A stretch of DNA of 64,000 nucleotides from Ichthyophis bannanicus (lineage: Eukaryota; Chordata; Amphibia; Gymnophiona; Ichthyophiidae), in NCBI GenBank assembly GCA_033557465.1, contig CM066037.1, positions 521,040,686-521,104,685 on the forward strand, written 5' to 3'. Under the pieces are notes generated by a model. The model was given only the letters and a program-made list of their open reading frames with translations. It made no database searches and was not told where the DNA came from. Each line of letters begins with the position of its first letter. Within the stretch, counting starts at the first letter, position 1. Of the stretch, positions 42,214 to 51,906 are shown one piece after another. A program made the position numbers and the translations under genes.

Positions 42214-42504
42214 GCAGGCCCTGGTGACTTGTCCAACCTTCTTCATTCTGTAGGTTCCCATCTTCAACTCTGCTGGAGAGCTTGGATGTTGCAAGAAGCA
42301 TCTCATCAATCTACTATTTACTGTCTTCAATGCTGTAGCCTCGCTACCTCCTCTGAGTTCCTCCACTTGTTTCCTGAGAGCTTCAGCATGCAGGCGTCCT
42401 GCAAATGGAATTGGTCCTTCAACTGGCATTGGGACCTCTGTCTGGACTAAGGCAGAAGCTGTGACAGGGGCAACAGCTTTAGCAATATGATTTTTCCCAG
42501 CCAT
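42214..42504 (-). pseudogene. CR1-B ORF1 N-terminal part
   Basis: The minus strand opens at ATG 42504 with MAGKNHIAKAVAPV and continues to RKQVEELRGGSEATALKTVN, a coiled-coil-like segment as in CR1 ORF1 proteins before the esterase domain. The frame then runs into the DIRS-2 end. Together with 35860-36521 it shows where DIRS-2 landed. Confidence 0.72.
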
Positions 42505-42915
42505 TATTCAGTTGATGGAGCTTAGGAATCTGTTAAAAAGAGATTTAACTGCTTTTTCCTGAAAGGACAGCTGGGAAACCGGCTGGTACTTTGGTAGGTT
42601 TCTCTCGCTTTTGTTTAAGTGTGTTCAAAATGTGCTCTTCCATGTCCCTGTGTGTAGTTAATTGGGGAGGTGCCCTATAAAGCAAGACTGCTCACTAGGG
42701 GTGGGTGGGAGTTAGGGGGGTAAGGGCAGGAACTAAATCATGATGAAGTCTCAGCAAAGAGCTGCGAAAGATACTAAAGCAGAGTTTTTTAAACCTACCC
42801 CACTAAAGAAAATATTTCCTCTTTTAAACTAAAGCACCAAAAAAATGTAATTTTTTGTTTTAAAAATGTACCAAAACCCTTTTAAGAGCTCTCCGGCAGA
42901 GAGCTAGTAATTTAA
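42505..42915 (-). other. CR1-B 5' leader
   Basis: Sequence between the ORF1 start and the resumption of DIRS-1 gag. A/T-rich, no coding signal, no repeat recognised. The upper boundary is approximate. Confidence 0.55.
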
Positions 42916-43295
42916 AAAGCCTTTAGAGGGAAGGTCCACTCGCCGGGGTTGTTTGGCCGGTCGATCCACCTCTAGGGCAACGCTCGAGGCATCTCTATTT
43001 TTAGATACAGATCTTTCCTTAAGAGGATGGCTTGTCTTCAAAGCAGACTTGTTTCGTTACCTGAGATCCATGTGAAGAAGACTGTCCTCGATGACATCGA
43101 AGCAAGCGAGACTGCATTTGAGGCAAACAGGGAGCTGAATTTCACAGCCTGATTCTGTAGGCTTCTCTTTGTCATCTTTTTGCATAAGGAACACTTAGGC
43201 GGCTAGTGATCCGGGCTGAGGCATTTGACACCTCTCGTGGGTATCAGTGGCAGAAATGCTACTACCACACTTGAAACATGTTTTGAAACCACTAG
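42916..43295 (-). pseudogene. DIRS-1 Gag-like protein, N-terminal part
   Basis: The minus strand from 43295 reads TSGFKTCFKCGSSISATDTH, matching the DIRS-2 Gag start (ASGFKKCDLCKKLMSLTNTH), with C-x-x-C and DTH conserved. The Met-Lys-Lys-Pro before it lies at 49193-49183 on the other side of DIRS-3, in frame if one TT is counted once. Further on the sequence decays. Confidence 0.82.
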
Positions 43296-43297
43296 TT

Positions 43298-43428
43298 CCT
43301 TGTCACTCCAGTCTAGTCCCAGAACTCTGGGTTGTGTCCATCCTCCAGCAGCTTGGAGACTGAACGCCATCTCTTTTTGTGATGTCATTGGTATATCCAT
43401 CTAGGATCCGCCTCCTGCCATCAGTTTG
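43298..43428 (+). repeat. DIRS-3 left terminal inverted repeat
   Basis: Inverted match to 49018-49182 (for example CCATCCTCCAGCAGCTTGGAG against its reverse near 49095), with scattered differences. Confidence 0.88.
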
Positions 43429-44357
43429 TTCAGTCTCCAAGCAGCTGGAGGATTGAGGAGCCTGGAGGTCCAGGCTCGACAGAGAAACAATTAAGGAGAG
43501 TTAAGAGTGTAGGACCAGAAGGGGCAAAACAGAGGGAGATGTTACATTTTTGGTTAGGTCTTAGTTTAATGTGTATTGGCAGGTTTGGCTGATTGGGAGA
43601 TCTCTTTATCTCCAGGACCCTGAGGGCCCTCTCCCTCCTTGTTCCCCCCCCCCCCCTTTTTTTTGTTTGAGGTTTTTTATGTTTTGGGGGATGACTTTCC
43701 TGCCCTCTTCAGAGTGCTACAGGAGCCGCCTGAATCGGGGGTGAGTCGCTAAGGCAGTTAGTCAGCGCCAGCAGATGTTTTGCCTGGCGGTGCTGTGAAG
43801 AGGTTCAGGCGGCGGGAAACCGGCGATTCCCTGCTCCGGAGTGCTCTCCTGCTTCCGTGGCTGTCAGCAGTGCGCGCAGGAAGCAAAGAGCTGGCCCCAG
43901 ATCAGCATAGCCTGCCTCAGTGTTGGACGGGGCAGTGAGCTCTTTCCCGACCCATTCAGCTGAGAGTGCCGGTGAAGTGGGGTCGGCAACGCCTCGGGAC
44001 GACAGTGTCAGTTGAGACGCTTTGCTGATCAGCCTCTGCCTGCTCCCGACACTAGAAAACGAACTGTGTGGATAGAGTGAGGAGAGTGACAGAACGGGGT
44101 GTACAGAAGTGGTTGAGAGTAGCGGAGGTAAGCGACAAGCGGAGAGGCTGCCTTTGGGCCCTGACGCATGGTTTTAGTACAGGAAGCGCGAGAGGGCTAA
44201 CAGGGCCTGCAGGAGCTCTGGAGCTGATGCAGGAAGCCTCGTTTTGACAGCAAGGACACGTTTGTCGACCTTGGAGGGGGGAGCAGGGATAGTTTTTTAC
44301 GTTAATTGGAAAGAAAAAAAAAAAAGCAGGACGGTTCTTCAAATAAGCTGGGGGGGT
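43429..44357 (+). other. DIRS-3 5' leader
   Basis: About 0.9 kb before the gag ATG. It holds a C-run and T-run near 43645-43665 and an A-run near 44310. No coding signal recognised. A long leader of similar size precedes gag in DIRS-4. Confidence 0.6.
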
Positions 44358-45828
44358 ATGTCTTCCAAGCCAATTTGCTTACTCTGCAGCTCCAGAAGGG
44401 GGGCTTCAGCAGACACAAGTGTCTGTAAGAAGTGCACGCAGCTAGCTACGACAATGGAGCATGACTTGGAGGGCGCTGAGGGTCAAAAGGAGCCTTCCAG
44501 CGCGCAGGAGCCCTCTGTGAGCATGGAGGAGCCCGTGGCGGGACCGTCCTCAGCCTCTGATCTCCCAGCCGTGCCGGCAGCCCTGTCAGGGAGTTTGGCG
44601 GGCATTTTTTCGCCGGACTTTGTGGCTCTCATTTCAACAGGTTTTTGGGAGCCAGCGGAAGGAACGGGCAGCAGGTTCCTTACAAGAGGCCCGCGGAGTT
44701 AAGCGACCGGGGACGTCTTTGGATGTGGGACGGCCAGTCAGTCCGGCTAAGAAGGTCAGGATGGACAAGGAGCAACAGGAACGGTACGTGGACTCTGAGG
44801 GAGTTCTGTCGGATGAGGGAGATCTCGGCTTGGACGTGGAGGATGAATTGGAGGAAGGTGAGATCACGGACAAGGAGGATCAGGCAAGGGTAGTGAGAGT
44901 GTTTAGAAGGGACGAATTGCCTGCACTCATTTATGAAACGCTAACGGAGCTGAATATGCCGGCGCTGGAGCCGGCAGAGGATGCGACTTTGGAGGATCCA
45001 TTGTTGCAGGTTTTTAGAAGAACCCAGCGAGCCTTCCCGGTGCATAGAGTGATTAAAGAGATGATCCAGGAAGAATGGGATTTGCCGGAGACCGCACTCA
45101 AAGGCTCCAGGGTGATGGGTAGACTCTACCCCCTGGTGGATCAAGATCGCAAGCTGTTTAAGTCCCCTAAGGTGGATGCGGCCATCTCGGCGGTCACTAA
45201 GAAGACTACCATTCTGGTAGAAGGGGGTGCGGCGCTCAAGGATTCCCAAGATAGGAAGTTAGACTCATTGTTGAAACAGGTGTTTGAGGTTGATGCCTTG
45301 TCAATACAGGCGGCAATTTGTGGAGCTTGGGTAGCTAGAGCCTGCCTGCGCTGGGCTCAGCAAGTACAGGGAGATCAGACCGGGGAAGACTCGGGAGAAG
45401 CAGCAAGATTGTAGTCGGGGACAGCTTATTTGGCAGATGTCCACTATGACCTCATTCGAGGCTTGTCAAAGAGCATGGCGTCGGCGGTAGCAACTCGGCA
45501 TTACCTGTGGCTGCGCAACTGGACAGCGGATGGTTCCTCGAAGTCTAGGATGAGCCAGCTCCCCTTCTTGGGGAAGTTGCTCTTTGGAGAAGATTTGGAG
45601 AAGTTGGTAAACTATCTCGGGGAGTCTAAAGGGGGTAGGCAGAAGCAGGAACGGACTTCTTCTGGTAGGGGTCAGCAGAGGGAGTTTAGGCGCTTTAGGT
45701 ATGCCAGATTCAACCAAGTATCCCGGGAGAGATTTCCGGGTAGAAACCAAGGGTTTCGTGGCTTTCGAGGGGCAGGAAGGGGCTTTAGGTCCTCGACCGC
45801 CTCCGCGAATTCCCAAAAGTCACAATGA
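44358..45828 (+). pseudogene. DIRS-3 Gag-like protein, frameshift and stop
   Basis: The ATG at 44358 begins MSSKPICLLCSSRRG and SVCKKC, a pair of C-x-x-C motifs shared with DIRS-4 and DIRS-6. A frameshift near 44638 moves into the frame with EDELEEGEI and DQARVVRVFRRDELPALI, the type B core (VDAAISAVTKKTTI, FGAWVARACLRW-like ICGAWVARACLRW). TAG at 45412-45414 replaces a Glu codon seen in DIRS-4 (RLESG). The frame then continues to 45828 with an Arg/Phe/Gly-rich end (RRFRYARF, FRGFRGAGRGFRS), a likely RNA-binding tail. Confidence 0.87.
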
Positions 45829-45873
45829 AATCAGGAGGGCCTGGGCAGGCCTGGCTCCCATAGGGGGTCGGCT

Positions 45874-47581
45874 GTGGGATTTTTACCCTGCCTGGGTCGA
45901 GATTACTTCCGACCAGTGGGTGTTGGAGCTCGTTCGCGAGGGCTAGGCGTTGGAGTTCCAGCGCCCAGTAAGAGAGTTCTTTGTTCAATCACCGTGCAAG
46001 TCTCGGGTCAAGTGCAACGCCGTGCGAGAGACGATCGAGAGGTTGCTCGAATTGGAAGCAATAGTACCAGCGCCTCAAGACCAATGCGGGTCCGGTTGAT
46101 ACTCCATCTATTTCGTGGTGCGTATCTTCACATCCCGATTCGAAAGTAGCATCAGAGGTTCCTCAGGTTTGCGGTGCCCATGGGGCACTTCCAGTTCCAG
46201 GCTTTACCATTCGGGTTGGCGACAGCCCCGAGGGCATTTGCCAAGGTGATGGTGGTCATAGCAGCAGCGCTGAGGAAAGAAGGCGTCCTGGTGCACCCTT
46301 ATCTCGACGATTGGTTGATCCGGGCGAAGTCCAAGGTCGAGAGCCAAGCAGCTACTGCAAGGGTAGTGGCTCTGCTGCAGAGTCTAGGCTGGGTGGTCAA
46401 TATGTCAAAGAGCAACTTAGTCCTGTCTCAACGTCTGGAGTACTTGGGAGCCCTATTCGATACCGAGGCAGGAAGAGTTTTTCTGCCACAACAGCAAGCG
46501 GAAGGGCTGAGATCGCTAGTTCGGCAGTTCCTGGCCAGGCCTGCACCGACAGCGTGGCATTATATGCAGCTTCTGGGGACCATGGTGGCAACCATAGAGC
46601 TGGTTCCATGGGCAAGGATGCATATAAGACTGCTGCAGAGGGCATTACTCAGGAGGTGGTCTCATCAGCACGACCCGTTGTCGTGAAGGCTACCTTGGTT
46701 CTCGGAAACGCGTCAGGCTTTACTATGGTGGATCAAGCTGGGGGTGCTCAGCAGTGGAATGCCGTTAGAGACGCCTTCCTGGTTGCCGCTAACAATGGAT
46801 GCCAGCCTGGCAGGTTGGGGAGCTCACTGCCAGGGTCGTTAGACACAAGGTCAGTAGTCTGAACTGGGAAAAGTCCTGGTCCATCAACAGGCTGGAGCTG
46901 AGAGTGGTACGGCTGGCTCTTGGGGCATTTCAAGCATTTCTGCGCAACGCGGCCATTCGGCTGCTGTCCGACAACGCCACGGCAGTGGCCTATATCAATC
47001 ACAAAGGCGGAACCAGCAGTGTGGCCATGGAAGCGGAGGCAGATTTGTTGTTAGAATGGGCTGAGGAGAATCTTCTGGCGCTGTCGGCGGTGCATGTGGC
47101 CGGTGTGGACAATGTGGAAGCTGACTTCCTGAGTCGAGTGAAGGTGGACCCAGGCGAATGGGTTCTTCATCAGGACGTGTTCGACCTCTTAGTGGACCGG
47201 TGGGGAACACTGATGATGGACCTCATGGCAACGTTACGGTCGGCAAAGGTCGCGCGCTTTTACAGCAGGCAAAGAGAAATGATGTCGGAAGGCCTGGATG
47301 CTCTGATACAGAACTGGCCGGAAGAGCAGCTCCTATACGTGTTCCCTTCTTGGGTGCTAATAGGACGGGTGCTACAACGCATAGAGCATTACAGGGGAAC
47401 GGTGATTTTTGTAGCTCCGGATTGGCCGAGAAGACCTTGGTATGCGGATTTACAAAGGCTCGTAGTGGGATCGCCGTGGCTTCTGCCCCTGCGGGGGAAT
47501 CTGTTGTCTCAAGGCCCCCTGCATATGCCTCAGGTGGCTCGGTTCTGTCTTACGGCCTGGCTATTGAGAGGGCTAGGCTGA
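45874..47581 (+). pseudogene. DIRS-3 RT-RNase H with internal RT deletion
   Basis: The first RT part is decayed. After YSIYFVV (near 46120) the sequence jumps to AYLHIPIRK; compared with DIRS-4, about 50 codons with the motif A Asp region are missing. From 46174 it is open: GHFQFQALPFGLATAPRAF, HPYLDDWLIRAKS and LGWVVNMSKS, to a stop at 46686. RNase H follows in another frame at about 46790-47581 with INRLELRVVRLAL, LLSDNATAVAYINHKGGT and VEADFLSRV. RT activity is excluded by the deletion. Confidence 0.87.
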
Positions 47582-48618
47582 AGGCAAAAGGTTATTCTGC
47601 TCCCGTCATATCCACTCTGTTGAAATCCAGGAAGAGGTCCACTTCTCTGGCTTATGTGCGAATTTGGAGAGTCTTCGAGGCCTGGTGTGTGGACAGGCAG
47701 TTTGAGCCATTGCGGATCTCTATTCCTCAAGTGTTGGCTTTTTTACAGGATGGATTGGATAAGGGGTTAGCGACCTCGTCCTTACGAGTGCAAGTGGCGG
47801 CCATGACATGTTTTAGAGGAAAGATTCGGGGGCATTCGATAGCTTCTCATCCGGATATTAAGCGATTCTTGAGGACGGCTGCTCTGCTTCGGCCTCTTTG
47901 TAGGCAGGTTGTGCCCAGCTGGAGCCTGCCGTTTGTACTTGATGCAATAGGAAAGTTGCCGTTTGAGCCTTTATCGGCAGCATCATTAAAGGATCTTACC
48001 CTAAAGGTGGTTTTCCTGATAGCTATATGTTCGGCGCGCAGAATTTCGGAGTTGCAAGCCCTGTCCTGCAGGAAGCCCTTCTTATCATTCTTTGAATCCA
48101 AGGTTGTGATAAGGGCCGTTCCGTCCTTTTTGCCGAAGGTAGTCTCGGTTTTTCACCTCAACCAGGAGGTCTCGTTACCGGTGTTCCGGGAGCATGGCTG
48201 AGAACCGTCAGCGGGTAAGTTGCATTAGCTAGATGTTCGTCAAGCATTAAAGATTTATCTGCAGAGAACGGAGAGTTTTCATAGATCAGATAGGCTGTTT
48301 GTGCTGTTTGACGACCCCAGGAAAGGCCAGACGGTGTCCAAAGCTTCCATAGCCAGATGGTTAAAAGCTGCAATAGCATCTGCCTATATTTTGAAGGGCA
48401 GAGAGGTCCCGGAGGGGCTCCGAGCTCATTCAACGAAGGCTCAGGCCACGTCGTGGGCCGAGTTCCAGTTGGTACTGGTGGTAGAGATATGTAAGGCAGT
48501 CACCTGGTCTTCGCTGGGTTCCTTTGTGAAGCATTACCGTCTCGATGTGCAGGCGGAAAGGGATACCTGTTTTGGATCAGCGGTGCTTCATGCTGGTCTA
48601 GCAGGTCCCTCCCAGTGA
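47560..48618 (+). pseudogene. DIRS-3 tyrosine recombinase with stops and a changed H-x-x-R
   Basis: One frame runs from LSYGLAIERARLKAKGYS through ICSARRISELQALSC (first Arg) to TGA at 48199-48201, with a TAG about 30 bases later, then on to 48618 with FDDPRKGQTVSKASIARW, LRAHSTKAQATSW and SFVKHYRLDVQ. DIRS-4 has HSTRAQ where this copy has HSTKAQ, so the conserved Arg of H-x-x-R is Lys here. The candidate Tyr is kept. Confidence 0.87.
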
Positions 48619-48643
48619 GTTTTCTTTACTGCTCTGGTGCTTA

Positions 48644-48740
48644 CCCAGAGTTCCAGGACTAGACTGGAGTGACGACAAGGAAGAGGAAATTAGACTTACC
48701 TGCTAATTGTAGTTCCTTTAGGAACTCCAGTCTAGTCCCG
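48644..48740 (+). repeat. DIRS-3 internal complementary region
   Basis: The left half is the inverted copy of the left end (CCAGAGTTCCAGGACTAGAC), and the right half the inverted copy of the right end (GGAAATTAGACTTACCTGCT). Confidence 0.9.
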
Positions 48741-49182
48741 TATCCCTCCCGGTTTGGTTACAGGCTAAATGCTGATACACGATGCGATAACAGGCAAGAC
48801 AGTGTTTTTTCGGGGGTAAATGGGGATGGAGTTACTAGGATCCTCATACACCCAAAGAAGGGAGAAGGCGTCTCTTGGGGTTAGTAGTCAGCCGAGGGGA
48901 CACAGGGGCAACAACTGGTTGAGCCAGGTTCCCTATAGTTGGTTATGAGTTAATTACGAGATGGTTTGAGTTCATTCTACTTAATTGTTGCTCCGCTGAG
49001 TCTGCTTTGTCAATAGGAAACTGATGGCAGGAGGCGGATCCGAGATGGATATACCAGTGACATCACAAAAAAAGATGGCGTTCAGTCTCCAAGCTGCTGG
49101 AGGACGGACACAACCCAGAGTTCCGGGACTAGATTGGAGTTCCTAAAGGAACTACAATTAGCAGGTAAGTCTAATTTCCTCT
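48741..49182 (+). repeat. DIRS-3 3' spacer and right terminal inverted repeat
   Basis: Bases 48741-49017 hold nothing I recognise; 49018-49182 is the inverted partner of the left end and finishes TAATTTCCTCTT. Confidence 0.8.
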
Positions 49183-49367
49183 TGGTTTTTTCATCGTGTC
49201 AGTAGACTGGATGGAAGGCCCAAGGCCTGAAATGGCGTCACACACCTGAAGAATTAAGAGTGTGTTTTCTACAGAAAGAAGTAGTAAAGATGACTGTTTG
49301 GTTCCAGTGTCAACGGGAAGGCAGACATGACCACAAAAAATAAGAAGCAATTTTCTGCGGTGACAGG
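49183..49367 (-). pseudogene. DIRS-1 gag start codon and 5' leader segment
   Basis: On the minus strand ATG at 49193-49191 begins Met-Lys-Lys-Pro, which runs into Thr-Ser-Gly-Phe-Lys at 43295 when DIRS-3 is removed. Upstream (49194-49367) is leader sequence with a CCGCAGAAAATTGC block that resembles CCGCAGAAAAGCTG in the DIRS-2 leader near 36727. Confidence 0.8.
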
Positions 49368-49371
49368 ATTT

Positions 49372-49496
49372 CCTTATCGTTCCTCCAGTTTAGTCCTCCA
49401 CCTGAGTGTAGTGCACCTCCTCCTGCAGCTTGGAGACTGGGCCAATCAAAATCTTCATCTCACTGGATGTAGCCAGCTGGAAATCCCCATCAGCCC
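49372..49496 (+). repeat. DIRS-4 left terminal inverted repeat
   Basis: Inverted match to 55539-55698, including CTGGATGTAGCCAGCTGGAA near 49465 and its reverse near 55557. Confidence 0.9.
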
Positions 49497-50412
49497 CCAG
49501 TCTGTCCAGTCTCCATGCAGCAGGAGGACTTAGTGAGCCTAGGTGCTAGGCTCACTGGAGGAACTAATAAGATGCAGGCTGGTTAGCTAAATTTCGGGTT
49601 TCTGGTTAATTTTATTTTCAATTGGTTAGGAGCATTTCTTTAATTGGGTACTGTGACTTTAAAAAAAAAAAAAAAAAAGTGGACCACAATTGAGGTGGCT
49701 TCCCTTTGAACTGTTCTGCCTTGCCAAGTCACACTATTTTCCCTGGCTGCCTTTGCTGTTTGAGATCTCTTACCCCTTGACTGAACGGGGTAGAGCTCTC
49801 TGTTCACTTCACCAGCAGCCCGCGATCGGTCCAGTGACAGGTGTAAGCTTCGGGACAGTGTTCTAAGCACATGAACAGGCTGCTTAGCGGTCCAGTTTAT
49901 TTCGGCGATCGGAGCCCTTCTCTCCTCAGCAGCAGCTGTTTTTTCTGCAGGTACTAGCTGGGGTGCAGCGGGGGAGGCCATAGGCACTTAATTTACTTAT
50001 TTTGGTGATTCGGGGTCATTTTGCTGAAGCGCGCCAAAATCGCTGACAGAAACTGCGGCCATTTTAAGCATGCGGTTTCTGCGGCCGTTTCCTTTGCAAG
50101 CCGGCAAAGCTGTTTCACAGCGAGAACAGTCATTTGTAAAGCTCAGGCGCTTATTTTCTGGGTGTTTAGCTGTTATTAATGCTTTTTCTTTGTTTCTTTT
50201 CTTCATTTCTTAGTTTCTTTTAGCTATCTTTCTTTATAGTTAAGGCTCAGGGGTCCGGGGTCTTCAGATTCTTCTGGTTTCAGAGGTGATTTAGGCAACG
50301 GGGTTTATATTAAAAAAAAAAAAAAAAGGGAAAATAAATAAAGGCTAATCAACCCAGCCATAAAGTACATTTTTGTCTTTAGCAGCATTGAGGATCGCAG
50401 GGCTCTTTGTAC
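49497..50412 (+). other. DIRS-4 5' leader
   Basis: About 0.9 kb with A-runs near 49660 and 50310 and no recognisable coding sequence. Confidence 0.6.
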
Positions 50413-51906
50413 ATGTCAGCGAAACCTCAATGTGTGCTTTGTGGCACCCGTAGGGGCACAGCTCCAGAGACAGATATTTGTCGGTCCTGTGCTTCACTTT
50501 CCAGTGGGGTGGAACTTCAAATGGAGGGTGCTGTAGCTTCAGTTCCACCGGACATGCTTGCAGAGCCGGGGGGGTGAAGCTTGGACGGCCAGCACGACTG
50601 CCCCTGCTTCAGATGCGGTGCCTGGGCTTCCGGGCACTCCGCCGGAGGCGGGGGTGTCTATGCAGTTGGAGGATTTTTCTCTGGACTTTGTATTACTCAT
50701 GCATCAGGCATTCTGTCGTAAGAGGCAGGGTATTTTTCCAGGTTCTGCGACTTTGCCATCCTCCAGTACGCGGTCAGGGCTGGCGGAGCGTGATAATATT
50801 CTGTCTAAGCTTTCCAAGAGACCACGTACTTCAGAGCTTTCCCCTTCTGAAGTGGGGTTGCAGGAGGAGAAGGAGCACGGTTTTGACATGGATGTCGATT
50901 TAGAGGATTTGGAGGAAGGTGAGATTCCTGAGCCTGAGGATCAGGCACGTATCATTCGAGTTTTTCGGAGAGAAGAGTTGTCGGCCCTCATTTCGGAGGC
51001 TCTACAGACGCGTAGGCTTACGCTCGAGCAGCCCGTACCTGAAGAGGATTCAGCTGATCCCATTATTCAGGCGGTGCACCAAATGCAGGTGGTTTTTCCT
51101 GTCCAAAAGGTGATAGATCAAATGATTCAGAACAAGTGGGATCATCCAGAAGCGGGCTTAAAAGGAATAAGAACTATGAATAAGCTCTATCCCTTGGTGG
51201 ACCATGATAAGGAACGGTTTCGGACCCCGAAGATTGATGCAGCAGTGTCGGCAGTCACAAAGACGACCACCATTCCGGTTGAAGGCAGCGCGGCCTTGAA
51301 GGACGCGCAGGATAGAAAGATGGCTGGCTTGTTGAAACAGTCTTTTGAAGCAGATGCGGCTTCCTTGCAGGCGTCCATCTGTGGTGCTTGGGTGGCTAGG
51401 CCCTGCCTCCGTTGGGTCCAACACCTGAGGCAGTCGTCATCCATGGAGCAGGACGAAGTCCGGGAGCTCCAGCGTTTGGAGTCTGGATCAGCGTATTTAG
51501 CAGATGTGCATTATGACCTGATCAGAGCCTTGTCGAATAGTATGTCTTCTCTAGTGGCGGTGCGGAGGGCCCTTTGGCTCAAAAACTGGGCAGCCGACGG
51601 GTCCTCTAAGTCTTGGCTCGGCAAGCTTCCTTTCAAGGGAAAGTTGTTGTTTGGAGAGGATTTGGATAAGTTAGTCAAAGACTTAGGGGAGTCTAAAAGG
51701 AGGTAGGCTTCCGGAGGACAAGCCCAAACAAGAGAAATTTTCTTCGTCCTTTCGGGAGCAGTTTCGGGATTTTCGAAGGTTTCGTTCTCCCCATTTCGCG
51801 GGTTCTCAGAGAGGAAGATTTCTCTCTCGAGCCCAAGGTTTCCATGGTTTCTGAGGGGCGAGTAGAGGTTTCGCAGCGGCGTCATCGGGGACCGCTCGAA
51901 AGACAC
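50413..51906 (+). pseudogene. DIRS-4 Gag-like protein, two frameshifts
   Basis: The ATG at 50413 starts MSAKPQCVLCGTRRG and ICRSC. The frame ends at TGA 50573-50575 after a G-run, and a second frame (50558-51706) carries the main body: FSLDFVLLMHQAF, LEEGEIPEPEDQARIIRVF, VDQMIQNKWD-like IDQMIQNKWD, VSAVTKTTTIPVEGS, ICGAWVARPCLRW and LADVHYDLIRALS. It stops at 51706. The Arg/Phe-rich end (FRRFRSPHF, GRFLSRAQGFHGF) follows in a third frame to about 51906. Homologous to DIRS-3 and DIRS-6 Gag. Confidence 0.87.

Larger units (their letters stand above)
32191..42915 (-). mobile_element. CR1-B: near full-length CR1-like LINE, decayed, with nested inserts
   Basis: Minus-strand order: 5' leader (42915-42505), ORF1 start (42504-42214), ORF1 esterase part (36521-35860), endonuclease (about 35800-35189), RT (34549-32257) and 3' UTR to 32191. 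DIRS-2, L2-like tails, a SINE and a 92-bp repeat are inserted. Without them it is about 4 kb. Its 3' end matches CR1-A. It lies in the DIRS-1 gag, which continues at 42916. The 5' edge is uncertain by some tens of bases. Confidence 0.85.
43296..49182 (+). mobile_element. DIRS-3: type B DIRS retrotransposon, full length, decayed
   Basis: A plus-strand element with inverted terminal repeats (43298-43428 and 49018-49182), an internal complementary region at 48644-48740, gag, RT-RNase H and recombinase. Type B differs from type A in its Gag (EEGEI, PEDQARI), RNase H (LLSDNATAVAYIN) and recombinase (LAYGLAIERARLK-like). It lies in the fourth codon area of DIRS-1 gag, with TT shared at both junctions. 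About 5.9 kb. Confidence 0.93.

Noticed and set aside
46799..46880. ATG at 46799 as the start of an RNase H gene in DIRS-3
   Set aside because: The domain continues upstream in a shifted frame (LPWF and MDASLAGWG-like sequence near 46690-46815), so this ATG is internal to a broken RT-RNase H frame.
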